From Halobacteriales archaeon SW_9_67_24 (GTDB lineage: Archaea > Halobacteriota > Halobacteria > Halobacteriales > Halococcaceae), in assembly GCA_003022685.1 (NCBI GenBank), contig PXSV01000044.1, positions 1 to 26,332 on the forward strand: a stretch of DNA of 26,332 nt. The letters are read 5' to 3'. Both the position numbers and the translations under genes were made by a program. Below, in pieces: positions 15,186 to 22,516 of the stretch (its first letter is position 1; every line of letters starts with the position of its first letter). The notes under the pieces were generated by a model that was not told the origin of the DNA, did not search any database, and saw only the letters and a list, made by a program, of their open reading frames with translations.

Positions 15186-17273
15186 TTACTCGGTGCCGGG
15201 ATCGTGGTCGTCGAACCACGCGGCGAGTTCCTCGATGCGGTGGATCGCCCGGTCGGGATCGCCGACGTTGTGATGTTCGTCCTGGTAGATCACGAGCTTC
15301 GACTCGACGCCCTGTTTCTTGACGCTGACATAAAGCTGTTCGGCCTGTGTCGGCGGACACCGCCAGTCGCGCTCGCCCGCGGTCACGAGCAGCGGCGTGT
15401 CGACCTCGCCGACATCGGTGAGCGAGGAAAGTTCGCGGTAGGTCTCGACGTTCTCCCACGGGAGGCCGAACTCGTCCTCGTGCCAGTTGTGGTTGTCATC
15501 GGTGCCGAACACGGAGTAGAAGTCGTAGATGCCGTGTTCGGCGGCCGCCGCCGCGAACCGATCGGTCGACGTCACGGTTGCAGCGGTGGTGATTCCACCG
15601 TACGAGAAGCCGGTGAGGAAGGCACGAGAGTCGTCGATCCACCCGCGCTCGACGAGGTGATCCACCCCCGAAACAACGTCGTCGACCTCCTTCTCGCCCC
15701 GCGTTCCTCGCAGTCGCTCGCTGAACTCGCGGCCGTAGGAGGTCGAACCTCGATAGTTGGTCCGGAGTACGATGTATCCTCGGCTGGTCCAGAAGGGGAA
15801 ATCGAAATCGAAGGCCGGCGCGTCGTAGGACATCGGCCCGCCGTGGACCGACGCGACCACCGGGCGGGGTTCGGGGTCCTCGGGATCGAAGTCTGAGGGG
15901 AGGTAGACGAGACCTTCGATCTCGATGCCATCCCCGTTCTCCCACGCCACTCGCTCGAACTCGGGCACCTGGCCCCCGTCGAGCAACCCCTCGTTCGCCG
16001 TCGTAACGCGATCGAGGGGGTCGTCGGTGACCTCGAAGTCGGCGACATCGAGTCCGTACACGTCGGCGGCCGAGGGATCGCTGACCACCACGGCGGCACG
16101 CTCGCCGTCGTCGTCCAGGTCGAGGGCCCGAATCGCTCGATCCTCGCCCTGCCACGGCGCGATCCACGCCGGATTGTCCGCGTCGGCGTCGAGTCGCACA
16201 GGAGAGGAGTTGCCCTCGTCGGCGATCAGGGTGACGAGCGTCCCATCGTCGATCCACTGCGGGCCACCACCCCACGCGACGGTCCGGTCCAGCGAGCTCG
16301 ACACGCTGTGATCCTCGCCCGATGCGGCGTCGGCGACGAACACCTCGGTCGGGATGTACCAGTTCGCTGGATCGCCGCCGACGAACGCGATCCGGTCGCC
16401 GTCGGGGCTCCACGTCGGGCCCTGGAGCCGGCGCTCGCCGTCGGTGAGGCGCTCACGACCAGTGCCGTCGGGTCGAATCGTGTAGAGGTCGAGCGCCATC
16501 GTGTCGTCGGAATTCTCGCCGAGGAAGGCGGTAAAGGCGATTCGGTCGCCGTCGGGACTCCACGCGGGCGCGAGCGGTCGCCGGCTCCCAATCTCGCCGT
16601 CGTTCGCGCGATCGAGCCGGGTCGTCTCCCGACTCTCGACGTCGACGACGAACAGGTAGGTGGTGACGGTGTCGGTCCAGCCCGATCCGTTCACCTTGTG
16701 CTGGAGGCGCTCGACCTCGATCGGACCGTCTTCTTCGACTTGGTCCTGATACTCCTCCTCCTCGTCGGTCTGATCGGGGGCCGCGACCACGATCCGCTCG
16801 CCGTCGGGGCCCCAGTCGAACCCGGTGACACCCTCGGATCGGTCGGTGATCTGGCGCGCGTCGCCACCGCGGACGAGGTCGAAGGCCCAGACCTGGTTCT
16901 TCGGTCCGTCGTCCCCGCCGCCGTTGCCCCCTTTTCCGTCCGCCCCCTCGTCACTGTCCTCATTGTCCGCATCGTTCTCAGACGGTTCGACCGCGAGTTC
17001 GGTGTCCTGCTCGCGGGCGGCGGTGATCGCGAGTTTCGCCCCGTCGGGACTCCACTTGGGACTGCCCGCATCGGACGCCCGGGTCAGTCGGTAGGGTTCC
17101 TCGCTGCCGTCGGTGGGTGCGACGAACACCGATCGTCGGCGCTCGTCCTCGCTTCCATCGGACTCGGTGGCGACGAACGCCACCCGTTCCCCGTCGGGCG
17201 ACGTGGCGATCTCCACGATCGCGGTGTACTCGTAGAACGCCCCGCTTGGGAGCGGGTCCGTATCGCTTGCCAT
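15186..17273 (-). CDS. S9 family serine peptidase (prolyl oligopeptidase / acylaminoacyl-peptidase type)
   Basis: 695 residues, no signal peptide, so cytoplasmic. The N-terminal two-thirds is a beta-propeller with repeated PDGE/PDGD blades (SPDGERVAF, WSPDGAKLAI, WGPDGERIVV, WSPDGDRIAF twice) that gates access to short peptides. The C-terminal alpha/beta-hydrolase domain carries Ser557 (GFSYGG), Asp636 (AGERDW) and His668 (DEHHNV). An acidic, Gly-rich insertion (about 105-135, ENDADNEDSDEGADGKGGNG) looks like a halophilic loop between blades. The ATG at 17273 is chosen over 17285 because ATAACC lies 28 nt upstream of it. It follows the PiT gene on the same strand by 141 nt but has its own promoter-like box. 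Role: clearing oligopeptides or N-acylated peptides. Confidence 0.92.
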   Translation of the reverse strand: MASDTDPLPSGAFYEYTAIVEIATSPDGERVAFVATESDGSEDERRRSVFVAPTDGSEEPYRLTRASDAGSPKWSPDGAKLAITAAREQDTELAVEPSENDADNEDSDEGADGKGGNGGGDDGPKNQVWAFDLVRGGDARQITDRSEGVTGFDWGPDGERIVVAAPDQTDEEEEYQDQVEEDGPIEVERLQHKVNGSGWTDTVTTYLFVVDVESRETTRLDRANDGEIGSRRPLAPAWSPDGDRIAFTAFLGENSDDTMALDLYTIRPDGTGRERLTDGERRLQGPTWSPDGDRIAFVGGDPANWYIPTEVFVADAASGEDHSVSSSLDRTVAWGGGPQWIDDGTLVTLIADEGNSSPVRLDADADNPAWIAPWQGEDRAIRALDLDDDGERAAVVVSDPSAADVYGLDVADFEVTDDPLDRVTTANEGLLDGGQVPEFERVAWENGDGIEIEGLVYLPSDFDPEDPEPRPVVASVHGGPMSYDAPAFDFDFPFWTSRGYIVLRTNYRGSTSYGREFSERLRGTRGEKEVDDVVSGVDHLVERGWIDDSRAFLTGFSYGGITTAATVTSTDRFAAAAAEHGIYDFYSVFGTDDNHNWHEDEFGLPWENVETYRELSSLTDVGEVDTPLLVTAGERDWRCPPTQAEQLYVSVKKQGVESKLVIYQDEHHNVGDPDRAIHRIEELAAWFDDHDPGTE

Positions 17274-17414
17274 GACCGCATGCACGAACGCCCTCGGTTA
17301 TCAGGCTGTGCCCTGCGGCAGTCGGCTCGGCGGACCGCACGGAAGCACGGGCGTCGCCATGCTCGCCGAGACGCTCACTCCACGGCTGGAGCCACCGTCG
17401 CGCGATTCGTCGCG

Positions 17415-18590
17415 TCACCACCAGAACGCGAACGCTACCCGAAAGGCGGCGTACGCGCCGATCGTCGAGAGCACTGGCACGACGTTTTGCATCACGATCA
17501 CCCGGCCGGTCGTGCCGGGATCGAACAGTTCGCCGGCTTCGGTCACGTCTTCGGATTCTTCCTCGCCGATCTCGGGGGCTTCTTCGCCTGGTTCGTCGGC
17601 GGTCAGGGCGTCCTTCGAGAGCGCTAGCGTTTCCTCGCCACGAACGCCCTCGGCGACGGTGACGGTGCGGGTCGCCCGGCCCCAGCCGAGCCCGACGATC
17701 GACATCGTGGCGATGATGACGAACGAGGCGGGGATGCCGATCGTCGAAAGCCCGATCACGATGCCCGAGGAGATCACCGCGACCACGATGGCCGCGGTCA
17801 GGGGAAGGGTGGTGATGTCGCTGCCGAGCGTGTCGAGCGTCCGGCGGGCGATCGTGAACGCCCCGATGGCGACCGCGATTCCCCCGAGAATCATCAGCGG
17901 GTCAAGCGAGACGCCGGCCCCATACAGCGGCGCGATCGCGTTCGCCATGTTCGAGGTTCCCGCCGAGAAGGCCATCACGCACGCGATGGCGACGACGACC
18001 ACCGCGCCGGCCAGTTCCCGCGTGGTGGTGTTCGCCCCGCGCCGTGGCGTCGGGATCGTCCCGGTTCGATCGAGCGCGAGGAGTGCGCCCTCGGTGCTCG
18101 TGATCGCGATCCAGCGGTTGATCGTGGGGTAGAAGTATCGACCGACCACCATCGAGATCCAGAATCCCACGAGCGGGGCGACGATCCACCAGATCGCGAT
18201 CTCGCCCATCACGGCCCAGTCGAGTTCGCCCGTCGCGACGCCGAGACCGGCGATCGCGCCCACGGCGGTCATCGACGTCGAGGCGGGGGCCCCGGAGTAG
18301 TTGCCAACGAACAGCGCGCCGCCGATGAAAAACAGGACGATGATACTGGTCTCGATCGTGAACACGCCGGGGTCGGTGAGGAGGTCCTGGCCGAGCGTGT
18401 CCACGACCCGTCGACCGACGGTCCATGCGCCGATGAAGAAGAAGACCGACATCAGCGCTGCCGCGGCGACCTTCGAGAGCACCCCCGCGCCGACCGCCGG
18501 GCCAAAGGCCGGTCCGGTGTTCGCACCACCGATGTTGTAGCCGACGAAGAGCGCGACGACGAGACCCACAACGAGGAGGAGTTCCACCAT
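17415..18590 (-). CDS. PiT-family inorganic phosphate transporter
   Basis: 391 residues, integral membrane protein with about ten hydrophobic segments. The two diagnostic PiT repeats are present: GYNIGGANTGPAFG near the N-terminus (17-30) and AFSAGTSNMANAIAP in the second half, corresponding to the GxNDxAN signature in each inverted repeat. These form the phosphate/cation site; transport is probably H+- or Na+-driven. A charged cytosolic loop (ADEPGEEAPEIGEEESEDVTEAGE) precedes the last helix. No DUF47 accessory gene, often paired with PiT, is seen next door. A TTTAAGC box (complement of 18613-18619) sits 29 nt before the ATG, and CTGTC-type palindromes lie upstream, suggesting transcriptional control shared with the divergent gene. 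Confidence 0.9.
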   Translation of the reverse strand: MVELLLVVGLVVALFVGYNIGGANTGPAFGPAVGAGVLSKVAAAALMSVFFFIGAWTVGRRVVDTLGQDLLTDPGVFTIETSIIVLFFIGGALFVGNYSGAPASTSMTAVGAIAGLGVATGELDWAVMGEIAIWWIVAPLVGFWISMVVGRYFYPTINRWIAITSTEGALLALDRTGTIPTPRRGANTTTRELAGAVVVVAIACVMAFSAGTSNMANAIAPLYGAGVSLDPLMILGGIAVAIGAFTIARRTLDTLGSDITTLPLTAAIVVAVISSGIVIGLSTIGIPASFVIIATMSIVGLGWGRATRTVTVAEGVRGEETLALSKDALTADEPGEEAPEIGEEESEDVTEAGELFDPGTTGRVIVMQNVVPVLSTIGAYAAFRVAFAFWW

Positions 18591-18631
18591 ACCGAAAGGA
18601 GCACGTAAGGTGGCTTAAACGACCCGCCTGG

Positions 18632-18776
18632 CTGTCGGCTCCCGGGCACGGTTCCCGGTTGTTGTAATCGAGGGATTCTACTGTCGGACAGAACTGTCCC
18701 CGAAACGACGCTGGAATATCAAGTTGCTGTCCGACGTCTCAGCCGGTCGATATTCACGTGTTTCTGTCCGACAGTA
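18632..18776. promoter_or_regulatory. Divergent control region with repeated CTGTC-N-GACAG palindromes
   Basis: Two complete palindromes are present: CTGTCGGACAG at 18681-18691 and CTGTCCGACAG at 18764-18774. With flanks they form an exact 15-bp inverted pair, TACTGTCGGACAGAA (18679-18693) and TTCTGTCCGACAGTA (18762-18776). A partial copy CTGTCCGAC lies at 18726-18734 between them, and a half-site CTGTCGG at 18632-18638 is next to the PiT TATA box. Centre spacings are about 45 and 38 nt, near four helical turns. This pattern fits cooperative binding of a dimeric regulator between divergent promoters. The regulator is unknown. Confidence 0.6.
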
Positions 18777-18820
18777 TCACCGTCGCCGTCCTTCAACTTC
18801 GGGGGACGATGGAGGATCGA

Positions 18821-18828
18821 CGATATAA
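18821..18828 (+). promoter_or_regulatory. TATA box of the repeat-containing membrane protein gene
   Basis: GATATAAC about 34 nt before the ATG at 18860; a second AT-rich stretch CTTATA at 18844-18849 is too close to act as the TATA box. A very short leader of about 5-10 nt is expected. Confidence 0.45.
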
Positions 18829-18859
18829 CTATCCCCGGCACCTACTTATACGATAGACA

Positions 18860-19309
18860 ATGAATCCGAACCGCGTCGATTCCGTCGTCGATTTCACCTA
18901 TGGCGCGCTGATCTTCGTCTCGGTCGCCCTGATCCTCGCCGAGGGTATCGCTGTCGGCGTCGCGTTCGGCCTGGGTGTGCTCGTCTCCTACGCCATCCAC
19001 GTCGGGTGGAAGATGGCCCGGTTCGATCCGCGATGGATGACCGGGGAGGTCGACGAGCGGGTCGAGGAGACGGTCTCGGAAGAAGTCGACGAGCGGGTCG
19101 AAGAAGTGCTCACCGAGGAGGTCGACGAGCGAGTCGAGGAAACCGTCGCCAAGGAGGTCGACGAAGTCACGGAGCGGGTCGAGGAGGTCAACGAGCGCGT
19201 CGATCGGCGACCACGCGAGGACGAGGTCGAGGAGAGGATCGATGAGATGGCCGAGGAGCAACGAGAGCGTGAGGAGGAGAGCCAGGACGAGGGTAGCGAC
19301 ACGAACTGA
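18860..19309 (+). CDS. Two-helix membrane protein with 12-residue charged coiled-coil repeat
   Basis: 149 residues; family not recognised. Residues 12-50 form two closely spaced hydrophobic segments (YGALIFVSVALILAEG and VAFGLGVLVSYAIHVGW), so it should sit in the membrane as a hairpin. The rest is a long, highly charged helix. Residues 63-98 are three near-identical 12-mers: EVDERVEETVSE, EVDERVEEVLTE and EVDERVEETVAK, then EVDEVTERVEEVNERVD. The period of 12 is not the normal heptad. The C-terminus (115-149) is almost all Glu, Arg and Asp. It is divergent from the phosphate transporter and shares its palindromic control region, so it may act with or be regulated like that transporter. A structural or scaffold role is only a guess. 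Confidence 0.75.
   Translation: MNPNRVDSVVDFTYGALIFVSVALILAEGIAVGVAFGLGVLVSYAIHVGWKMARFDPRWMTGEVDERVEETVSEEVDERVEEVLTEEVDERVEETVAKEVDEVTERVEEVNERVDRRPREDEVEERIDEMAEEQREREEESQDEGSDTN
19046..19153 (+). repeat. Three tandem 36-bp coding repeats
   Basis: Three in-frame copies of a 36-nt unit beginning GA(G/A)GTCGACGAGCG, encoding the dodecad EVDERVEE-x-(V/L)-x-(E/K). Third-position changes between copies and conserved protein show that the repeat is under coding constraint and is not a recent slippage product. Confidence 0.85.
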
Positions 19310-19390
19310 TAGGGTCGGTTGGAAGTCTTTCCGGGATCGGCCACACGCCATCGTGCGGTCGCACCGGTAAACGTTTCCAACCGACCCTAT
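19309..19390. repeat. 82-bp element with perfect 16-bp inverted ends
   Basis: ATAGGGTCGGTTGGAA at 19309-19324 is exactly complementary to TTCCAACCGACCCTAT at 19375-19390, with a 50-nt interior that holds a smaller hairpin GTGCG-GT-CGCAC (19353-19364). The left arm overlaps the stop codon of the membrane protein gene. It lies between converging genes, so a bidirectional terminator or processing hairpin is possible; a MITE-like insertion is the alternative. No clear target duplication is visible beyond AT/TAT at the ends. Confidence 0.6.
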
Positions 19391-19484
19391 GAGTCGGCCC
19401 CGCGTTCGGCCGCAGGCTTGGCGGCGGACGATACTGCGACGAACCGCAGTGCTCCTGGCTACCGACCGGCGTCCCGCCCCGGCG

Positions 19485-20465
19485 TCACTCGCCGACGTCG
19501 ATCGGCGTTCCCCGATCCGCACTCTCGGCGAGCGCGTCGATGACCGCCATCATGCGCTCGGCCTCGTGGGCGTCGGTTCGCGGCCGGCGGTCGTCGTGGA
19601 TGCAGCCGACGAAGTGTTCGACCTGGCGGCGGTACTGATCGACCTCGGAGAACCGTTCGGTGACCTCGCGGCCGTCGACCGCGTACCGGAGCGTGGCCTG
19701 GTCGCCGTCGCGCGGGACGAACGCCGGGTCGGCTTCGAGCCACCCGTTTTCGGCCTCGACCCGGTAGAACTGGGTGTCCTGGGTGTCGAAGCTGCACGAC
19801 ACCTCGGCGGTCGCACCGTCCGAATATTCGAGCAGTCCCGTAAGCTGGGTGTCGACACCGCAATCCCGGCTGTCGGTCACGCTCGCGTACGCGCGATCGG
19901 GTTCGCCGAGGAACAGTCGCGCGGCGGTGACGGCATAACACCCGACGTCCATCAGGCTCCCACCGGCGAGATCGGGGTCGAGCCGGATGTCCCCGGCCCT
20001 ATGTGGAAGCGGGAACTGGAAGGACGACTTCACGAACCGGATGTCGTCGAGTTCCTCGCGGACAACCTCGACCGCGCGCTCGGTTCGGGGATGGTAGCGG
20101 TACATGAACGCCTCCATCAGGGTGACGCCGCGCTCGTCGCAGTAGTCGCCCAGTTCGCGGGCCTCGCTCGCGTCGACGGTCAGCGGTTTCTCACAGAGAA
20201 CGTGACGGCCGGCGTCGGCCGCGCGCTTCGTCCACTCGGCGTGGCGGGCGTTCGGCAGCGGGTTGTATACCGCCTCGATGTCGTCGTCCGCGAGCAACGC
20301 CTCGTAGGAGCCGTAGGCCCGGGGAATATCACACTCGTCGGCGAAGGCTCGGGCGCGCTCCTCGTCGCGGGAGGCGACCGCCAGCACTTCGTGCTCGGAC
20401 TCCCGAATGGCCGGGCACACCGCGACCTGTCCGATGTTCGCCGTGCCGAGAACGCCGAATCGCAT
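19485..20465 (-). CDS. Gfo/Idh/MocA-family NAD(P)-dependent oxidoreductase
   Basis: 326 residues, cytoplasmic. The N-terminal Rossmann fold is shown by VLGTANIG (5-12), and the catalytic lysine motif EKP is at 92-94 (Lys93), as in sugar and inositol dehydrogenases. The C-terminal alpha/beta domain has MEAFMYRYHPR (117-127) and DVGCY (173-177). These resemble the D-xylose 1-dehydrogenase / dihydrodiol dehydrogenase / glucose-fructose oxidoreductase branch. Length is normal. The ATG at 20465 is preferred because a TTTTCCC box (complement of 20488-20494) lies 29 nt upstream and because the Rossmann motif begins at once; the longer open frame is antisense to the aldolase gene. It is divergent from an HpcH-type aldolase, suggesting a small sugar or sugar-acid pathway. 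Exact substrate unknown. Confidence 0.9.
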   Translation of the reverse strand: MRFGVLGTANIGQVAVCPAIRESEHEVLAVASRDEERARAFADECDIPRAYGSYEALLADDDIEAVYNPLPNARHAEWTKRAADAGRHVLCEKPLTVDASEARELGDYCDERGVTLMEAFMYRYHPRTERAVEVVREELDDIRFVKSSFQFPLPHRAGDIRLDPDLAGGSLMDVGCYAVTAARLFLGEPDRAYASVTDSRDCGVDTQLTGLLEYSDGATAEVSCSFDTQDTQFYRVEAENGWLEADPAFVPRDGDQATLRYAVDGREVTERFSEVDQYRRQVEHFVGCIHDDRRPRTDAHEAERMMAVIDALAESADRGTPIDVGE

Positions 20466-20578
20466 GGCGTCACTCGACAGCGCCAGCGGGAAAAGGCATC
20501 CGCCGGCCGTCCGTGGCGACGCCCCGGTGTCGTGCCGGTCGGGAGCTCCACCGCGTTCGACGGTCGGGATCGACCGTC

Positions 20579-20613
20579 GAATTAAGGCCACCCGACCCGG
20601 GTGGGGAGACATG
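20579..20613 (+). promoter_or_regulatory. Leaderless promoter of the HpcH-type aldolase gene
   Basis: GAATTAAGG at 20579-20587 lies about 28 nt before the ATG at 20611. The 145-nt region 20466-20610 thus carries two back-to-back promoters. Confidence 0.5.
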
Positions 20614-21414
20614 GACCCAACGGCGGAGATGGCGGCGTTCCGGGAAGCGATCCGCTCGGGCGAGCCCGCCGTCGGCGGCTGGGTGTCGATCGGCCACCCG
20701 GCGGTCGCCGAGATCACCGGAGCCGCGGGCTACGACTTCGTGACGATCGACATGGAACACGCCGCGAACAGCATCGAGACGGTCGAGAACCTCGTTCGGG
20801 CGGTCGACGCCGCGGGCGAGGCGGTCCCGATCGTCCGCCCGCCGGCCGCCGACCCGGTGATGATCAAGCGGGTTCTCGATACCGGTGCCGGAGGGATCAT
20901 GGTGCCGCGGGTTGACTCGGCCGAGACGGCAGCCAACGTGGTCGAGGCCACCCAGTATCCGCCGGCAGGGGTCCGGGGGACCGCCGCGGGTCGTGCCTCG
21001 GAGTACGGCCGGACGTTCCCGACGTACCTCGAAGAGGCCGACGACGCGCTGACCCGGATCGTCCAGGTCGAGACGGCAGCGGCGGTGGCGGCGGCCGGCG
21101 ACATCGCCGGCGTCGAGGGCGTCGACGCGCTGTTCGTCGGGCCGACCGACCTCTCCGCCGCGCTCGACGTCCATCTCGACTTCGATGCCGACGACTTCCG
21201 GGCCGCGGTTGGGACGGTGATCGACGCTGCGGCCGACGAGGACGTGCTCGTCGGGGTGTTCGCGACGGAACCCGACCGACTCGACGACTGGCTGGCGATG
21301 GGGTTCGACTTCGCGATCGTGGGGTTCGATGCGGCGTTCCTCGTGGAGCGAAACGAGACGATGCGATCGGCCTTCGAGCGGGCAGCGGCGGAGCGCGACG
21401 GGACACGGCGCTGA
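20611..21414 (+). CDS. HpcH/HpaI-family class II aldolase
   Basis: 267 residues, cytoplasmic TIM barrel. It cleaves or forms 2-keto-3-deoxy acids, using a divalent metal. Visible motifs: DMEH (47-50) with the base/phosphate-loop His50, IVRPP (74-78) with Arg77, GAGGIMVPRVDSAE (92-105), the metal ligand Glu154 in QVETAAA, and VGPTDLSAAL with metal ligand Asp180. The family includes 2-dehydro-3-deoxyglucarate aldolase, 4-hydroxy-2-oxoheptanedioate aldolase and macrophomate synthase. The divergent sugar-dehydrogenase-like neighbour favours a sugar-acid substrate yielding pyruvate plus an aldehyde, but this is inference. Start fixed by promoter spacing and by the family N-terminus FREAIRSGEPAVGGWVSIGHP. 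Confidence 0.92.
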   Translation: MDPTAEMAAFREAIRSGEPAVGGWVSIGHPAVAEITGAAGYDFVTIDMEHAANSIETVENLVRAVDAAGEAVPIVRPPAADPVMIKRVLDTGAGGIMVPRVDSAETAANVVEATQYPPAGVRGTAAGRASEYGRTFPTYLEEADDALTRIVQVETAAAVAAAGDIAGVEGVDALFVGPTDLSAALDVHLDFDADDFRAAVGTVIDAAADEDVLVGVFATEPDRLDDWLAMGFDFAIVGFDAAFLVERNETMRSAFERAAAERDGTRR

Positions 21415-21541
21415 GCGACGGGAACCGACGATCCTGGAATCCGCGGCGGCCGCTCCAGTCGACCCGACTGGATGCAGGAGCGGTGACGGATTCGCCAGCG
21501 AACCGAATCCACGATCGACGACGGGGAGCGAAGGGCAGGAT

Positions 21542-22112
21542 CTACCGATCGTCGCGCGCCGCGAGCCCGGCGAGGTGGGGTGCTTCCTCGATCACGATAC
21601 CCACGCCGAGGCGGGCGGCGTCCTCGCTGCCGGGCAGGCAGAACGCCGGCACGCCGTTGCCGGCATCCTCGATCCCGCCGCCGCTCGAACTCCGGTCGAC
21701 GATCCCCGCGGTCGCGCGGGTGGCGACGACCCGCGTGCCGATCTCCTCGCGCGAGAGCGCACGTGCCGCCGGTGGTGACGACGCAGCCGACGTCCTCGCG
21801 GCCGACGAGGCCGTCGACGCTGCCCTGGATGCCGTCGTGGTCGTCGGCGACGAGTTCGCGAGTCACGAGTTCGTGGTCGGTGTCCCCGATCGCGGCCGCG
21901 ATCGCGTCGCCCGCGGGATCGTCGTCGAGCGTTCGGCTGGTCGAGACCGTCACGACCGCGACCCCGACCGACTCGAAGCCGTGGTCGTGGGCGTGGGTGG
22001 GGTCCGCCTCGTGATCGTGAGCATCGTGGTCGGCGTGGTCGTGTCCGTCGTCTCCCGCGTGCTCGGCATCACTGTTCTCGTGCTCGGCGTCGCCGCCGTC
22101 GGTGCGTCGCAT
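21542..22112 (-). pseudogene. moaB: moaB (molybdenum cofactor biosynthesis protein B), broken by internal deletion and frameshift
   Basis: From the ATG at 22112 the first frame gives 117 residues: a His/Asp-rich leader (10-44, repeated HDH-type motifs), then the MogA/MoaB core FESVGVAVVTVSTSRTLDDDPAG, ELVTRELVADD and VGCVVTTGGT. At about 21761 the family sequence jumps. The next frame resumes ALSREEIGTRVVATRATAG, then VPAFCLPGSEDAARLGV, EEAPHLAGLAARDDR and a TAG at 21542-21544. Between TTGGT and LSxEEIGT the family normally has about 28 residues (GVxxxDVT...RPLFxxELPGFGExFR); here only four bases remain. The missing piece includes the molybdopterin-binding GGTG glycine and following Asp. A TATA-like GTTTTAC lies about 29 nt before the ATG, so transcription may persist. 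Adenylylation of molybdopterin by this copy should be lost. Confidence 0.85.
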
Positions 22113-22148
22113 GGTCGGAACTGCACCCACGGGAGTAAAACCCGCCGG

Positions 22149-22181
22149 GTTTTTGCCCACACCGCCCGTGGATCGGGTATG
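22149..22181 (+). promoter_or_regulatory. Leaderless promoter pointing at a 15-codon upstream ORF
   Basis: GTTTTTG at 22149-22155 lies exactly 30 nt before an ATG at 22179 that is preceded by GGGT, the same geometry as at 4409-4441 and 7468-7500. The start of transcription therefore appears to be set for 22179, not for the longer gene at 22223. Confidence 0.5.
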
Positions 22182-22226
22182 CGCGGTTTCGGACGACGAC
22201 CGACGGGGCGTGGGGTGTCGGGATGA
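22179..22226 (+). CDS. 15-codon upstream ORF overlapping the next start (ATGA)
   Basis: MRGFGRRPTGRGVSG, then TGA at 22224-22226. The stop overlaps the ATG at 22223 of the downstream membrane-protein gene by two bases (ATGA). Its ATG sits where a leaderless transcript would begin. It could be a leader peptide that couples translation, or simply chance reading in a 5' leader. No relative recognised. Confidence 0.35.
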   Translation: MRGFGRRPTGRGVSG

Positions 22227-22516
22227 CCGACGAGTACGTCCACGACCCGGAGGCGTTCGAGGAGGGTCCGGGAAGCGAGTACGACGAGGCCGCCGCCAGC
22301 GCCGAGGACCAGGCGTTCGACTGGCGGGGCTGGGTCCTCGTCGGCATGATCGTCGTCGCCTTCCTGGTCGCGCCCGGACTCATCCTCGCCGTGCCGTACG
22401 CCGGCGGGGCGCTCAGCGCGCTCGGGCTGACGTGGCGCGACACCTTCCTCGTACTTCCCTTGCTCCCCGCGCTCGCGCTCGGCCTGACGGCGGTGTGGGC
22501 GACCGCCAGAGCGTAG
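22223..22516 (+). CDS. Small two-helix membrane protein, haloarchaeal conserved type
   Basis: 97 residues. An acidic N-terminus (1-32, MTDEYVHDPEAFEEGPGSEYDEAA) precedes two transmembrane segments: WVLVGMIVVAFLVAPGLILAV (37-57) and FLVLPLLPALALGLTAVWA (about 75-94). The short turn contains TWRDTFLVLPLLPA. This build is common among conserved haloarchaeal hypothetical membrane proteins found near moaB, but I do not recognise a named family or function. It is divergent from moaB with a 66-nt shared promoter region (22113-22178). Translation probably starts by coupling to the 15-codon ORF just upstream. Confidence 0.75.
   Translation: MTDEYVHDPEAFEEGPGSEYDEAAASAEDQAFDWRGWVLVGMIVVAFLVAPGLILAVPYAGGALSALGLTWRDTFLVLPLLPALALGLTAVWATARA

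Noticed and set aside
19046..19153. 36-bp repeats as a CRISPR-like or minisatellite array
   Set aside because: No spacers, units are directly adjacent and in frame, and silent differences show coding constraint.
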